DNA from: Streptomyces sp. NBC_01244
GTDB lineage: Bacteria; Actinomycetota; Actinomycetes; Streptomycetales; Streptomycetaceae
Assembly (NCBI RefSeq): GCF_035987325.1
Contig: NZ_CP108488.1
Coordinates: forward strand, 7,564,001-7,628,000
DNA length: 64,000 nt
Direction: 5' to 3'
Positions 53,449 through 64,000 of the stretch are shown piece by piece (positions within the stretch are counted from its first letter, which is position 1; each line of letters begins with the position of its first letter). Below the pieces are notes generated by a model, which saw only the letters and a list, made by a program, of their open reading frames with translations, was not told the origin of the DNA and did not search any database. A program made the position numbers and the translations under genes.

Positions 53449-56400
53449 GTGACCACGGCGACGAACGAGGACAAGCTCCGTTCCTACCTCAAGCGGGTCA
53501 CTGCCGACCTGCAGGAGACCCGGAGGCGGCTCCAGGAGATCGAGAACGGCCCCGCCGAACCCATCGCGATCGTGGGCATGAGCTGCCGCTACCCGGGCGG
53601 GGTGGAATCCCCGGAGGACCTGTGGAGGCTCGTGGAATCGGGCGCGGACGGCGTCTCCCGGTTCCCGGCGGACCGTGGCTGGGACCTGGACGGCCTGTTC
53701 CACCCGGACCCCGACCACCGGGGCACTTCGTACGCCGAAGAGGGCGGATTCCTGCACAGTGCCGGCGAGTTCGACCCCGCACTCTTCGGCATCTCACCGC
53801 GTGAGGCACTCGCCATGGACCCGCAGCAGCGGCTCCTCCTCGAGACGTCCTGGGAGGCGTTCGAGCGCGCCGGGATCGATCCGCTGTCCGTCGGCGGCTC
53901 CCGCACCGGTGTGTTCACGGGGTTCATGTACCACGACTACCTGACCCGGCTGTCCGAGCTCCCCGAGGAGCTCGAAGGCTTCAGGGGAACGGCCGACGTG
54001 GGCAGCGTCGCCTCGGGCCGGGTCTCGTACGTCTTCGGCCTGGAGGGCCCGGCACTGACGGTCGACACGGCCTGCTCGTCCTCGCTCGTCACCCTGCACC
54101 TCGCGGCCCAGGCGCTACGCCGCGGCGAGTGCACCCTGGCCCTGGCCGGAGGCGTCGCGGTGATGCACACGCCGGACATCTTCGTCGATTTCAGCCGTCA
54201 GCGCGGTCTGGCTACGGACGGGCGTTGCAAGTCGTTCTCCGATGACGCGGACGGCACCGGGTGGGGTGAGGGCGTTGGCATGCTCCTCCTGGAGAAGCTG
54301 TCGGACGCTCGTCGCAATGGGCACCGGGTCCTGGCCGTCGTACGGGGCTCCGCCGTGAACCAGGACGGTGCGAGCAACGGTCTGACCGCCCCCAACGGTC
54401 CTTCGCAGCAGCGTGTCATTCGTGCGGCGCTGGCGGACGCGGGTCTGTCCGCCGCGGAGGTGGACGCGGTCGAGGCGCACGGCACGGGTACCCGGCTCGG
54501 TGACCCGATCGAGGCCCAGGCCGTGCTCGCGACGTACGGGCAGGAGCGGACGGAGGACCGTCCGCTGTACCTCGGTTCCCTGAAGTCCAACATCGGGCAC
54601 ACGCAGGCGGCGGCGGGCGTCGGCGGAATCATCAAGATGGTCCAGGCGATCCAGCACGGACTCCTGCCCCAGACCCTGCACGTCAGCGAACCCTCTTCCC
54701 GGATCGACTGGTCGGCGGGGGCGGTGGAACTCCTCACCGAGGCCCGGGAGTGGCCGGAGACCGGCCGGCCGCGCCGCGCCGCCGTCTCCTCCTTCGGCAT
54801 CAGCGGAACCAACGCCCACGTCATCCTCGAACAAGCACCCGCAGAGGAACCGGACGCTGCCACCGCGGCCACCCCTGCTCCTGGTGTGGTACCGCTCGTG
54901 CTGTCCGCCGACTCGCAGGAGGCGCTGCGGGAGCAGGCCGCGCGACTGGCCGCCTTCTGGGACGAGAACCAGGAAGCGGCTGTCCCCTCGATCGCGTACT
55001 CGCTCGCGACGACAAGGTCAGCCCTCGAACACCGAGCCGTCGTCGTGGCGGAGGGGCGGGAGGAGGCGCTGCGCGCCCTCCACTCCCTCGCATCCCTCGC
55101 ATCCCTCGCAGAGGGGACGGCGGTGGCCGATGCGGAGCTGGGAGTCGCGGTGCGCGGTTCGCAGGCGTTCTTGTTCACGGGGCAGGGTTCGCAGCGGGTC
55201 GGGATGGGGCGTGAGCTCTATGGGGCGTTCCCCGCGTTCGCCTCGGCCTTCGACGCCGTGTGTGAGGCTGTCGACCCGTTGCTGGGCAGGGCGTTGAAGC
55301 AGGACGTCTTTGAGGGTGAGGATGGTGTTCTCGATCGCACGGAGCTGACGCAGCCGGCTGTCTTCGCTCTCGAAGTGGCGCTGTTCCGGCTCCTGGAGTC
55401 ATGGGGCGTGCGCCCTGACGTCCTGGCGGGTCACTCCATCGGTGAGATCGCTGCCGCACACGTGGCCGGTGTGCTGTCCCTGACCGACGCTGCACGTCTG
55501 GTGGTCGCGCGGGGTGCGTTGATGCAGGGTCTGCCCGCGGGCGGGGGCATGGTCGCGGTGACGGCTTCCGAGGACGACGTCAGGCCGCTGCTCGCCGGCC
55601 GCGATGACGTGCTGAGCCTCGGGGCGGTCAACGGACTTCAGTCCGTTGTCCTTTCGGGTGCCGACTCGGCGCTGGCCGAGGTGGTGGCCGTCCTGGAAGA
55701 GCGGGGTGTCAAGACCCGTCGTCTGAAGGTGAGTCATGCTTTCCACTCGCCGTTGATGGACCCGATGCTCGACGAGTTCCGCACGGTCGTGGAAAGCCTG
55801 TCCTTCGGGAAGCCCGACCTGCCGGTGGTCTCCACCGTCACGGGCGAGTTGATTCCCGGTGAGGAGTTCGCTTCCCCCGAGTACTGGATCGGGCATGTCC
55901 GCCAGACCGTCCGCTTCCACGACGCGGTACGAGCCCTCGAAGCCCACGGCGTCACGCGTTTCATCGAGGTCGGCCCTGATGCCACCCTCACCGCCCTGGC
56001 ACAGACTTCCCTCAGCGGTGGAACGGGGACGGCCTTCGCGGCCTCCCTGCGCAAGGGCCGCCCCGAAGCCCGGACCCTGCTCTCCGCTCTCGGCACGGTC
56101 TTCGCGCACGGTGGCAGGGTCGACTGGGAGGCCTTCTTCGCGGGCTCCGGCGCACGCCGGACGGACCTGCCCACCTACCCCTTCCAGCACCAGCACTACT
56201 GGCTCACGCCCGCCCCCGGCAACCGCGCCCAGGGCAGTGCCTCGGCCTTCGGCCTGAGCGATGCCGGCCACCCGCTCCTGGGTGGATTCATCGACCAGCC
56301 CGGAACCGACACCCTCGCCTTCACCGGCCGTCTCTCCCTCCAGACGCACCCCTGGCTCGCCGACCACGCCGTACTCGGCAACGTCCTCCTCCCCGGCACC

Positions 56401-59046
56401 GCCCTCGTCGAACTGGCACTCAGCGCCGGCGAACACCTCGGCACCACAACCCTGGACGAACTCACCCTCCAGGCACCGCTGGTGATCCCCGAGCGAGGCG
56501 GCGTCCAGCTGCACCTGTCCGTCGGCGAGTCCGACGCGACCGGGGCCCGCACCATCGAGGTCCACTCCCGTACCGAGGAGGACGGTCCTTGGGTGCGGCA
56601 TGCGAGTGGTGTGCTGTCAGTGGAGGTGGAGGTGGAGGTGGGGGAGGCCGGCTTCGACTTGAGCGTGTGGCCGCCGCGGGGTGCCGAGCCGGTTGCCGTG
56701 GACGGGCTGTACGCCGCCATGGCCGAAGCGGGCTTGGAGTACGGTCCGGCCTTCCAGGGTGTACGGGCCGTCTGGCGTCGGGGTGAGGAGGTCTACGCCG
56801 ACGTCGTGCTGTCCGAGGCTCAGGCGCAGGAGGCCGCACGCTACGGTCTGCACCCCGCACTCCTCGACTCCGCGCTGCACGGTGTGTTCCTCGGCGGCGA
56901 CGGGCAGGGCGAGCGGAAGCTGCCGTTCGCCTGGAGCGCGGTGCGCCTGTACGCCACCGGCGCGACGGAGTTGCGGGTCCGGCTGACCCCCACGGGGACC
57001 GACTCGCTCTCCGTGCAGGTCGCCGATGCGGACGGCAAGCCCGTGGCCTCGGTGGAGGCACTCGCGCTGAGATCCGTATCGGCCGCGCAGCTCGGCGGGG
57101 CTGCGGTCCACGACACGCTGTTCCGGGTGGCGTGGAGCCCAGTGCCCGCCACGGAGGCCCCCGTGGGTTCCGGCGGGCTCACGGTGGTCGGCCACGATGC
57201 CGCCGTGTTCCTCCCCGGGCACACCACGTATCCGGACCTGGCGGCGCTCGCCGCCGCCGGCCCGGTGCCCGAGCTGGTCGTCGTACCGTTCCTCGGGACT
57301 CCGGGGACTCCGGGGACCCTCGGGGCGCCCGGACCCGACGCGGCGACCGCGCACACGACCGTGCGGCAAGGTCTGGCCGTCCTGCGGGAGTGGCTGGCGG
57401 ACGAGCGGTTCGCGGACGCGCGGCTGGTGGTCCTGACGCGGGACGCCGACCGCGAGCCCGCCTCCGCCGCCCTGCGGGGCCTGGTGCGGTCCGCCCAGGC
57501 CGAAAACCCCGGCCGCATCGTGCTGGTCGGCACGGACGGGGACCCCGCGTCGCTCGCCCTGCTTCCGGCCGTCGTCGCCACGGAGGAGCCGGAGACCGAT
57601 CTGCGGCCGGGCGCGTCGTTCGCCCGGCGACTGGTGCGCGCGGAAGCAACGGAGGCAACGGAAGCAACGGAAGCAACCGGAGCAAGGGGCTCCGGGTTTG
57701 GTCCGGGGACGGTTCTGGTGACCGGTGGTACGGGCACGCTGGGTGCGCTCGTGGCCCGGCATCTGGTGTCGGAACACGGTGTACGCCGTCTGCTCCTGAC
57801 CAGCCGACGCGGTCTGGAGGCGCAGGGGGCCGGTGAACTGGCGGAAGAGTTGGCCGCGTTGGGTGCCGAGGTGACCGTGGCGGCGTGCGACGTCTCTGAC
57901 CGTGAGGCCTTGCGCGGACTCCTGGGCTCCGTGGCCGATCTCACGGGGGTGGTCCATACCGCGGGTGTCCTCGACGACGGTGTGCTGACCTCGCTCACTC
58001 CGGAGCGCATCGAGAAGGTTCTGCGACCCAAGGTCGATGCGGCCTGGAACCTCCACGAGCTCACGCGGGGACTGGACCTCTCCGCCTTCGTCCTCTTCTC
58101 TTCCGCCGCCGGTGTCTTCGGCAGTGCGGGGCAGGCCAACTACTCGGCCGCCAACGCCTACCTCGACGCTCTCGCCGAGCACCGTCACCACCTGGGCCTG
58201 CCCGCCCTCTCCCTGGCCTGGGGACTGTGGGCCGACACCACGCACACCGCCGGCATGGGAGCCACCCTCAACAACGCCGACCTCGCCCGGATCGCCCGTA
58301 CGGGATTCCTCCCCCTTTCCGAGGCACAGGGACTCGCCCTGCTGGACTCCGCGCTGTCATACGGCGACGCGGCGGTGCTGGTCCCCGCGCCCCTGGACCT
58401 GGCGGCGCTCCAGAGCAGCGGTCGCGAACTCCCGCCGCTGCTGCGCGCGCTCGCCCCTGCCCGGGCCCGCCGGTCGGTCGCCGCGCGGGCCATCGGTGCC
58501 GCGGGTACCCCCGGCGGCACGGCGCTCCCGCTCGCGGACCGGCTGCGGGCGCTGCCCGCCGAGGACCGCTCCCGGTACGTGCGCGACCTGGTCCGTACGC
58601 ACGTGGCGTCGGTGCTGGGCTTCGCCGGACCGCAGGCGGTCGCCACCGGGCGCTCCTTCCAGAACCTCGGCTTCGATTCCCTCAGCACCTTCGAACTGCG
58701 CAACGCGCTGGGCGCGTCCACCGGGCTGAAGCTCCCCGCGACGATCGTGTTCGACTACGCCGACGTCAATGCCCTGACCGAGTTCCTCCTCGGTCTGCTG
58801 CTGCCCCGCGAGGAGCCCGGTGCCCGAGTGCTGGAGCAACTGGACCTCCTGACCGGCACGCTCGAAGCGCTCGGCCCGGACGACGACGGCGTACGCGCCG
58901 CCGCCGGGACCCGGCTGCGCGCACTGCTCGCCGCCCTGGCCCCCGAGACCGCCCCCGTGCCCACCGACTCCGGTGCGCTGGCGATCGAATTGGCGACGGC
59001 GGACGAGCTCCTTGACCTCATCGACGCGGAATTCGGCGACTCCTGA
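53449..59046 (+). CDS. Type I modular PKS: module 3 (KS-AT-DH-KR-ACP)
   Basis: The product is about 1865 residues. The GTG at 53449 begins an N-terminal docking coiled coil ([20 protein letters not shown]); a GTG at 53350, four bases after the previous stop, is possible but gives a non-helical leader. Domains: KS Cys209, AT Ser663 with HAFH (763-766, malonyl), DH His973 and Asp1140, KR with LDD and Tyr1565 (NYSAAN), ACP Ser1744, then a C-terminal docking tail. All catalytic residues are intact, so this module adds an acetate unit and leaves a double bond. The chain would become 7-hydroxy-6-methylocta-2,4-dienoyl. Confidence 0.95.
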   Translation: MTTATNEDKLRSYLKRVTADLQETRRRLQEIENGPAEPIAIVGMSCRYPGGVESPEDLWRLVESGADGVSRFPADRGWDLDGLFHPDPDHRGTSYAEEGGFLHSAGEFDPALFGISPREALAMDPQQRLLLETSWEAFERAGIDPLSVGGSRTGVFTGFMYHDYLTRLSELPEELEGFRGTADVGSVASGRVSYVFGLEGPALTVDTACSSSLVTLHLAAQALRRGECTLALAGGVAVMHTPDIFVDFSRQRGLATDGRCKSFSDDADGTGWGEGVGMLLLEKLSDARRNGHRVLAVVRGSAVNQDGASNGLTAPNGPSQQRVIRAALADAGLSAAEVDAVEAHGTGTRLGDPIEAQAVLATYGQERTEDRPLYLGSLKSNIGHTQAAAGVGGIIKMVQAIQHGLLPQTLHVSEPSSRIDWSAGAVELLTEAREWPETGRPRRAAVSSFGISGTNAHVILEQAPAEEPDAATAATPAPGVVPLVLSADSQEALREQAARLAAFWDENQEAAVPSIAYSLATTRSALEHRAVVVAEGREEALRALHSLASLASLAEGTAVADAELGVAVRGSQAFLFTGQGSQRVGMGRELYGAFPAFASAFDAVCEAVDPLLGRALKQDVFEGEDGVLDRTELTQPAVFALEVALFRLLESWGVRPDVLAGHSIGEIAAAHVAGVLSLTDAARLVVARGALMQGLPAGGGMVAVTASEDDVRPLLAGRDDVLSLGAVNGLQSVVLSGADSALAEVVAVLEERGVKTRRLKVSHAFHSPLMDPMLDEFRTVVESLSFGKPDLPVVSTVTGELIPGEEFASPEYWIGHVRQTVRFHDAVRALEAHGVTRFIEVGPDATLTALAQTSLSGGTGTAFAASLRKGRPEARTLLSALGTVFAHGGRVDWEAFFAGSGARRTDLPTYPFQHQHYWLTPAPGNRAQGSASAFGLSDAGHPLLGGFIDQPGTDTLAFTGRLSLQTHPWLADHAVLGNVLLPGTALVELALSAGEHLGTTTLDELTLQAPLVIPERGGVQLHLSVGESDATGARTIEVHSRTEEDGPWVRHASGVLSVEVEVEVGEAGFDLSVWPPRGAEPVAVDGLYAAMAEAGLEYGPAFQGVRAVWRRGEEVYADVVLSEAQAQEAARYGLHPALLDSALHGVFLGGDGQGERKLPFAWSAVRLYATGATELRVRLTPTGTDSLSVQVADADGKPVASVEALALRSVSAAQLGGAAVHDTLFRVAWSPVPATEAPVGSGGLTVVGHDAAVFLPGHTTYPDLAALAAAGPVPELVVVPFLGTPGTPGTLGAPGPDAATAHTTVRQGLAVLREWLADERFADARLVVLTRDADREPASAALRGLVRSAQAENPGRIVLVGTDGDPASLALLPAVVATEEPETDLRPGASFARRLVRAEATEATEATEATGARGSGFGPGTVLVTGGTGTLGALVARHLVSEHGVRRLLLTSRRGLEAQGAGELAEELAALGAEVTVAACDVSDREALRGLLGSVADLTGVVHTAGVLDDGVLTSLTPERIEKVLRPKVDAAWNLHELTRGLDLSAFVLFSSAAGVFGSAGQANYSAANAYLDALAEHRHHLGLPALSLAWGLWADTTHTAGMGATLNNADLARIARTGFLPLSEAQGLALLDSALSYGDAAVLVPAPLDLAALQSSGRELPPLLRALAPARARRSVAARAIGAAGTPGGTALPLADRLRALPAEDRSRYVRDLVRTHVASVLGFAGPQAVATGRSFQNLGFDSLSTFELRNALGASTGLKLPATIVFDYADVNALTEFLLGLLLPREEPGARVLEQLDLLTGTLEALGPDDDGVRAAAGTRLRALLAALAPETAPVPTDSGALAIELATADELLDLIDAEFGDS
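55150..56465 (+). repeat. AT copy 3 plus DH start (module 3)
   Basis: The AT core and the start of the DH repeat the loading-module AT (41605-42745) and the module 2 AT/DH (49357-50765) with very few base differences, including identical linkers ([12 protein letters not shown]). From about 56575 to 56870 the DH of this module also matches module 4 (62265-62560). Confidence 0.85.
57700..58290 (+). repeat. KR copy (module 3), near-identical to module 4 KR
   Basis: The catalytic KR part matches 63330-63905 at almost every base, from the GGTACGGGCACGCTGGG region through the Tyr motif to GGAGCCACCCTCAACAACGCC, then diverges abruptly (ATCGCC versus ATGGCG). The ends of the block mark a conversion tract. 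Confidence 0.85.
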
Positions 59047-59085
59047 CCGCCCCGTCGGACAACTGATCCTGGAAGGAACACCGCC

Positions 59086-62000
59086 GTGGCGGACGAAACC
59101 AAGCTTGTCGAATACCTCAAGCGGGTCACCACAGATCTGCGTCAGGCCAATCAGCGCCTCAACGACATCGAAGAGGAGGCCCACGAGCCGATCGCGATCG
59201 TGGGCATGAGCTGCCGATACCCGGGCGGGGTGGAATCCCCCGAGGACCTGTGGAGGCTCGTCGGGTCCGGCGGGGACGGCGTCACCCCCTTCCCCGAGGA
59301 CCGCGGCTGGGACACCGAGAACCTCTACGACCCGGACCCCGACCACCGGGGCACCTCGTACGCCCGTGAGGGCGGATTCCTGCACAGTGCGGGGGAGTTC
59401 GACCCCGCACTCTTCGGAATCTCACCGCGTGAGGCGCTGGCCATGGACCCGCAGCAGCGGCTCCTGCTCCACACCTCCTGGGAGGTGTTCGAGCGCGCCG
59501 GCATCGACCCGCTGTCCCTGCGCGGCTCCCGCACCGGCGTCTACACCGGCCTGATGTACCACGACTACGCCTCGAAGATCGGTACCCCGCCGCAGGACCT
59601 GGAGGGCTACCTCGGCAGCGGTACGGCGGGCAGCATCGCCTCCGGCCGGGTCTCGTACGTCTTCGGCCTGGAGGGCCCGGCGCTGACGGTCGACACCGCC
59701 TGCTCCTCCTCGCTCGTCACCCTGCACCTCGCCGCCCAGGCACTGCGCCGCGGCGAGTGCACCCTCGCCCTCGCGGGCGGCGTGACGGTGATGTCGACGC
59801 CCAGCACCTTCGTCGATTTCAGCCGTCAGCGCGGTCTGGCCACGGACGGGCGTTGCAAGTCGTTCTCCGACGATGCCGACGGCACCGGGTGGGGCGAGGG
59901 CATCGGCATGCTCCTCCTCGAAAGGCTGTCGGACGCCCGCCGTAACGGGCACCGGGTCCTGGCCGTCGTTCGGGGCTCCGCCGTGAACCAGGACGGTGCC
60001 AGTAACGGTCTGACCGCCCCCAACGGCCCTTCCCAGCAGCGCGTCATCCACGCTGCGCTCGCCGATGCACGCCTGACCCCCGCCGAGGTGGACGCGGTCG
60101 AGGCGCACGGCACGGGTACCCGGCTCGGTGACCCGATCGAGGCCCAGGCCGTGCTCGCGACGTACGGGCAGGAGCGGACGGGCGATCGTCCGCTGTACCT
60201 CGGTTCCCTGAAGTCCAACATCGGGCACACGCAGGCGGCGGCGGGCGTCGGCGGAATCATCAAGATGGTCCAGGCGATCGAGCACGGGCTGCTGCCCCGG
60301 ACCCTGCACGTGAGTGAGCCTTCCTCCCGGATCGACTGGTCGGCGGGGGCGGTGGAACTCCTCACCGAGGCCCGGGAGTGGCCGGAGACCGGGCAGCCGC
60401 GCCGCGCCGCCGTCTCCTCCTTCGGCATCAGCGGAACCAACGCCCACGTCATCCTCGAACAAGCACCCGCAGACGAGAACGAGAACGAGGTCGAAGGCGA
60501 AGGCGAGGTCGAGGGCGAGGTCGAGGTCGAGGTCGAGAACGAGCGGCCCGCGACCCCGGGCGCCGCCCGCCTGCCCCTCCTGCCGTTCCTGCTGTCCGCC
60601 GCTTCCGAGGCGGCACTGTGCGGTCAAGCCGAACGCCTGGCCGCCCACCTGCGGGAACACCCCGACCTCCGGCCGGCCGACCTGGCCGCCGCCCTGGCCA
60701 CCACCCGCGCCACCCTCGACCATCGCGCCGCCCTCCTCGCCCGCGACCGAGGCGAACTGCTGGACGGCCTCGACGCCCTGGCCCACGGCGAGCAGACCCC
60801 CGGACTGGTCCGCGGCACCCCCGTCGAAGGCGCGCTGGCCTTCCTGTTCACCTTCCAGGGCAGCCAGCGCCCCGGCATGGGCCGTGAGTTGTACGACGCT
60901 TTCCCCGTCTACGCCGAGGCGTTCGACGAGGCGTGCGCGGTCCTCGATCCGCACCTGGGGCGTCCGCTCAAGGAGGTCGTCTTCGCCGCCGAAGGCACAC
61001 CGGAGGCGGCGCTCCTCAACCGCACCGGGTGGTCGGCTCCCGCGATCTTCGCGCTGGAAGCAGCCCTGTACCGGCTGTTGGCGCACTGGGGTCTGCGGCC
61101 CGACATCGTGTCCGGCGGTTCGCTCGGTGACTACGCCGCCCTGTACGCCGCCGGGGTCCTCCCGCTCGAGGACACCGCGCGGCTGCTCGCCACGCGCAGC
61201 CGGCTGATCGAGGCGCTTCCCGAAGGGGGCGCGATGATCGCGCTGGAGGCCGGTGAGGACGAGGTCCGCGCCTGCCTCGACGAACTCGGGATCGCCGGCC
61301 GGCTCTCCCTCGCCCTGGTCAACGGCCCGCGCGCCGTGGTGGTCTCCGGCGAGGAGGAAGCCGTACAGGCGACTGCCGCCTACTGGCGCGAGCGGGGCCG
61401 CAGGACCCACCGGGTCGAGGTCAGCCACGCCTTCCACTCCGCGCACATGGAGCCGATGCTCGGCGAGTTCGACGCTTTCGCCCGAGGTCTCGACTACCGG
61501 ATGCCGACCGTTCCGATGATCGACGGGCTCACCGGTCGGCAGTTCCCGGACGGAGAGGTCCCGGGCGCCGAGTACTGGGTGCGCCACATCCGCGAGGGTG
61601 CCCGCTTCTACGACAGCATCCGCACCCTGGAGGCCCAAGGCGTCGCGACGTACCTCGAGGTCGGCCCGATCGGCATGCAGACGCAGATGGGTCAGGACTG
61701 CCTCCTCGACACCGATGCCGACGCGCTGGTCCCCGCCCTGCAAAGGGGCGGCTGCGAACTGGAGTCGCTGGTCACCGCGCTCGCCCGGCTGCACACCCGA
61801 GGCATATCCGTGGACTGGTCCGGCCTCTTCGCCGGGCTCGGCGCCGATCCGCGCGTCGCCCTGCCCACGTACGCCTTCGAGCGGCAGCGCTTCTGGCTGG
61901 CCGGAGGCGCAAGCGCGGGCGACGCCTCCGCGATCGGACTGGCCGACGCCGGTCACCCGCTGCTGGGCGCACGGGTGACCCTGGCGGACGCCGACCAGCA

Positions 62001-64000
62001 CCTGTTCACCGGAAGCCTGTCGCTGCGCAGCCACCCGTGGCTGTCCGACCACGCCGTCTTCGGCAGCGTCGTCGTGCCGGGCGCCGCACTCGTCGAACTC
62101 GTCCTGCACGCCGGGGAACGGGCCGGCAGCCCCACCCTCGAAGAACTCACCCTGGAAGCACCGCTGGTGCTGTCCGCGACGGGCAGCACCCAGGTCCAGC
62201 TGACGCTGGGCGCGGCGGACCCGGCCGGACGGCGCACCGCCGGCCTCCACTCCCGTACGGAGGAGGACGGTCCTTGGGTGCGGCATGCGAGTGGTGTGCT
62301 GTCGGTGGAGGTGGAGGTGGGGGAGGCCGGCTTCGACTTGAGCGTGTGGCCGCCGCGGGGTGCCGAGCCGGTTGCTGTGGACGGGTTGTACGCCGCCATG
62401 GCCGAAGCGGGCTTGGAGTACGGTCCGGCCTTCCAGGGTGTACGGGCCGTCTGGCGTCGGGGTGAGGAGGTCTACGCCGACGTCGCGCTGTCCGAGGCTC
62501 AGGCGCAGGAGGCCGCACGCTACGGGCTGCACCCCGCACTCCTCGACTCCGCGCTGCACGCCCTGTGGTTCCGCGACCAGCAGGGCACCGCCCGGCTGCC
62601 CTTCGCCTGGTCCGGAGTCCGCCTGCGGGCCGCCGGAGCCTCCGCGCTGCGGGTGCGCATCGCCCCGGTTCCGGGTACGGACTCCGTGTCCCTCGCCCTG
62701 GCCGACACCACCGGCGCGCCCGTCGCCTCGGTGGAGGCACTGGCCCTGCGCCCGGTCTCGGCCGGGCAGCTGGCAGGATCCGCGCACCGGAACTCGCTGT
62801 TCCGGGTGGAGTGGGTACCGGTGACCGGGCCGCGCGCGGATGTCCGTACGGCGGTCCTCGGCTCGACCGGGGCGGCCGCTGCCCTCGCCGCGTCCCTGGG
62901 CTGCGCGGCCGTCGCCGACCTCGACGCGCTCACCGCTGACGGGCCGGTACCCGAGGTGGTGGTGGCTCCCTTCGTCGAAGTGAACGGGGCCGACGCGAAC
63001 ACCGCCCAAGCGGTCGTACGGGAGGGACTGGCACTGCTCCAGCGGTGGCTGGCGGACGAGCGGTTCGCGGACGCGCGGCTGGTGGTCCTGACGCGGGACG
63101 CCGACCGCGAGCCCGCCTCCGCCGCCCTGCGGGGCCTGGTGCGCTCGGCGGTGGCGGAGAACCCCGGGCGGTTCGGCCTGGTGGACGTGGACGAGGTCGA
63201 GGCGGCCGGGGCCGCGGCCGCTCTGCTGGGCGGCGACGAGACGCAGCTGTCCGTGCGTGACGGTGTCGTACGGGCGGCCAGGCTGGCCCGGGTGCCCGCG
63301 CCGACCGGAGGGGGCACCGGATTCGGTTCCGGGACGGTTTTGGTGACCGGTGGTACGGGCACGCTGGGTGCGCTCGTGGCCCGGCATCTGGTGTCGGAAC
63401 ACGGTGTACGCCGTCTGCTCCTGACCAGCCGACGCGGTCTGGAGGCGCAGGGGGCCGGTGAACTGGCGGAAGAGTTGGCCGCGTTGGGCGCCGAGGTGAC
63501 CGTGGCGGCGTGCGACGTCTCTGACCGTGAGGCCTTGCGCGGACTCCTGGGCTCCGTGGCCGATCTCACGGGGGTGGTCCATACCGCGGGTGTCCTCGAC
63601 GACGGTGTGCTGACCTCGCTCACTCCGGAGCGCATCGAGAAGGTTCTGCGACCCAAGGTCGATGCGGCCTGGAACCTTCACGAGCTCACGCGGGGACTGG
63701 ACCTCTCCGCCTTCGTCCTCTTCTCTTCCGCCGCCGGTGTCTTCGGCAGTGCGGGGCAGGCCAACTACTCGGCCGCCAACGCTTACCTCGACGCTCTCGC
63801 CGAGCACCGTCACCACCTGGGCCTGCCCGCCCTCTCCCTGGCCTGGGGCCTGTGGGCCGACACCACGCACACCGCCGGCATGGGAGCCACCCTCAACAAC
63901 GCCGACCTCGCCCGGATGGCGCGCACCGGCATCTCCGCGATCACCCCCGAGCAGGGTCTCGCCCTGCTGGACGCGGCCCTGTCACACGCCGACGCGACCC
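59086..64000 (+). CDS. Type I modular PKS: module 4 (KS-AT-DH-KR…, 3' end outside window)
   Basis: The GTG at 59086 follows GGAAGGAAC by seven bases and opens the docking coiled coil [18 protein letters not shown]. The frame is open to the window end (1638 residues). KS Cys206 is intact. A Glu/Val-rich linker (residues about 464-488) precedes an AT that differs from the others: FTFQGSQ (Phe590 for Gly), SGGSLGDY around Ser679 (Gly678 for His of GHSxG), and HAFHSAHM (781-788). DH His989 and Asp1154 and KR Tyr1561 (LDD) are intact. The ACP is beyond the edge. If the AT loads malonyl-CoA the chain becomes 9-hydroxy-8-methyldeca-2,4,6-trienoyl. The AT lineage leaves the extender unit uncertain. 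Confidence 0.95.
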   Translation, partial: MADETKLVEYLKRVTTDLRQANQRLNDIEEEAHEPIAIVGMSCRYPGGVESPEDLWRLVGSGGDGVTPFPEDRGWDTENLYDPDPDHRGTSYAREGGFLHSAGEFDPALFGISPREALAMDPQQRLLLHTSWEVFERAGIDPLSLRGSRTGVYTGLMYHDYASKIGTPPQDLEGYLGSGTAGSIASGRVSYVFGLEGPALTVDTACSSSLVTLHLAAQALRRGECTLALAGGVTVMSTPSTFVDFSRQRGLATDGRCKSFSDDADGTGWGEGIGMLLLERLSDARRNGHRVLAVVRGSAVNQDGASNGLTAPNGPSQQRVIHAALADARLTPAEVDAVEAHGTGTRLGDPIEAQAVLATYGQERTGDRPLYLGSLKSNIGHTQAAAGVGGIIKMVQAIEHGLLPRTLHVSEPSSRIDWSAGAVELLTEAREWPETGQPRRAAVSSFGISGTNAHVILEQAPADENENEVEGEGEVEGEVEVEVENERPATPGAARLPLLPFLLSAASEAALCGQAERLAAHLREHPDLRPADLAAALATTRATLDHRAALLARDRGELLDGLDALAHGEQTPGLVRGTPVEGALAFLFTFQGSQRPGMGRELYDAFPVYAEAFDEACAVLDPHLGRPLKEVVFAAEGTPEAALLNRTGWSAPAIFALEAALYRLLAHWGLRPDIVSGGSLGDYAALYAAGVLPLEDTARLLATRSRLIEALPEGGAMIALEAGEDEVRACLDELGIAGRLSLALVNGPRAVVVSGEEEAVQATAAYWRERGRRTHRVEVSHAFHSAHMEPMLGEFDAFARGLDYRMPTVPMIDGLTGRQFPDGEVPGAEYWVRHIREGARFYDSIRTLEAQGVATYLEVGPIGMQTQMGQDCLLDTDADALVPALQRGGCELESLVTALARLHTRGISVDWSGLFAGLGADPRVALPTYAFERQRFWLAGGASAGDASAIGLADAGHPLLGARVTLADADQHLFTGSLSLRSHPWLSDHAVFGSVVVPGAALVELVLHAGERAGSPTLEELTLEAPLVLSATGSTQVQLTLGAADPAGRRTAGLHSRTEEDGPWVRHASGVLSVEVEVGEAGFDLSVWPPRGAEPVAVDGLYAAMAEAGLEYGPAFQGVRAVWRRGEEVYADVALSEAQAQEAARYGLHPALLDSALHALWFRDQQGTARLPFAWSGVRLRAAGASALRVRIAPVPGTDSVSLALADTTGAPVASVEALALRPVSAGQLAGSAHRNSLFRVEWVPVTGPRADVRTAVLGSTGAAAALAASLGCAAVADLDALTADGPVPEVVVAPFVEVNGADANTAQAVVREGLALLQRWLADERFADARLVVLTRDADREPASAALRGLVRSAVAENPGRFGLVDVDEVEAAGAAAALLGGDETQLSVRDGVVRAARLARVPAPTGGGTGFGSGTVLVTGGTGTLGALVARHLVSEHGVRRLLLTSRRGLEAQGAGELAEELAALGAEVTVAACDVSDREALRGLLGSVADLTGVVHTAGVLDDGVLTSLTPERIEKVLRPKVDAAWNLHELTRGLDLSAFVLFSSAAGVFGSAGQANYSAANAYLDALAEHRHHLGLPALSLAWGLWADTTHTAGMGATLNNADLARMARTGISAITPEQGLALLDAALSHADAT
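60470..60545 (+). repeat. Tandem GAGGTCGAG-type linker repeat (Glu/Val/Gly)
   Basis: Bases 60470-60545 are runs of GAG, GTC, GGC and AAC codons that encode an acidic linker of about 25 residues between KS4 and the unusual AT4. It is a microsatellite-like expansion at the junction where the AT lineage changes. Confidence 0.7.
60835..61905 (+). other. Divergent acyltransferase domain of module 4
   Basis: This AT shares no long DNA identity with the other ATs of the cluster. The nucleophile elbow is GGSLG rather than GHSxG, and the N-terminal GQGSQ is FQGSQ; the catalytic His in HAFH is kept and Ser679 is kept. The YAALYAAG sequence after the elbow is closer to FabD-like ATs. It could be impaired or select an unusual extender. 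Confidence 0.75.
63330..63905 (+). repeat. KR copy (module 4), near-identical to module 3 KR
   Basis: The partner of the module 3 copy at 57700-58290. Only scattered substitutions are seen within the block. Confidence 0.85.

Noticed and set aside
59422..63870. A 1482-codon minus-strand open frame opposite module 4
   Set aside because: Same shadow effect; composition is repetitive and mirrors KS-AT-DH-KR codons.
1..64000. tRNA, rRNA, insertion sequences or attachment sites
   Set aside because: No tRNA-like cloverleaf sequence, rRNA segment, transposase or integrase reading frame was recognised by eye. A tRNAscan/ISfinder run would be decisive.

Overview
The window is very GC-rich DNA with the gene style of a Streptomyces or close actinomycete chromosome: GTG starts, ATGA and TGATG stop/start overlaps, a complete conservon (cvn) operon, secreted serine proteases, a Ser/Thr kinase beside an ECF sigma factor, and a modular type I polyketide synthase (PKS). 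All functions below are read from the sequence by eye; no database search was run.

Region 1 (1-4140): the 3' end of a MoxR-type AAA+ ATPase is translationally coupled to a 1227-residue multidomain protein. That protein has a vWA-like domain, a trypsin-like domain that has lost its catalytic residues, a possible cyclase-like domain and a pentapeptide-repeat tail. The layout resembles MoxR/vWA NTP-dependent conflict or signalling systems.

Region 2 (4152-16418): a SAM methyltransferase; a two-gene secreted vWA / membrane-anchored operon with its own promoter and terminator; a LysR regulator flanked by two matching palindromes; a 52-residue membrane protein with a DsbB-like protein; a TDT-family transporter; a Ser/Thr kinase with a PQQ propeller, then an ECF sigma factor and a coupled membrane protein; and an FAD-dependent oxidoreductase.

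Region 3 (16561-26911): a large secreted subtilase with a BNR/sortilin-type C-terminal half, its divergent HTH regulator, and a 1585-residue HEAT-repeat-like protein of unknown role.

Region 4 (27138-36568): a conservon, cvnE-cvnD-cvnC-cvnB-cvnA read from low to high coordinate and transcribed leftwards. Its CvnB is an unusual tandem of two roadblock domains, and its P450 lacks the ExxR motif. Then come an HTH/coiled-coil gene that appears split by a frameshift, a 76-residue membrane protein, and an MFS exporter with an ArsR-type regulator. A 402-base divergent control region full of palindromes follows.

Region 5 (36569-64000): a probable biosynthetic operon running off the right edge. A dihydrolipoyl-dehydrogenase-like flavoprotein and an acyl-CoA-oxidase-like protein precede three PKS genes. 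The modules are: loading KSQ-AT(malonyl)-ACP; module 1 KS-AT(methylmalonyl)-KR-ACP; module 2 KS-AT(malonyl)-DH-KR-ACP; module 3 KS-AT(malonyl)-DH-KR-ACP; module 4 KS-AT(divergent)-DH-KR and on. By colinearity the chain would be an acetate-started 9-hydroxy-8-methyl-deca-2,4,6-trienoyl thioester at module 4, the start of a polyene. The AT, DH and KR segments of several modules are nearly identical in DNA, while the module 4 AT belongs to a different lineage with altered active-site motifs.
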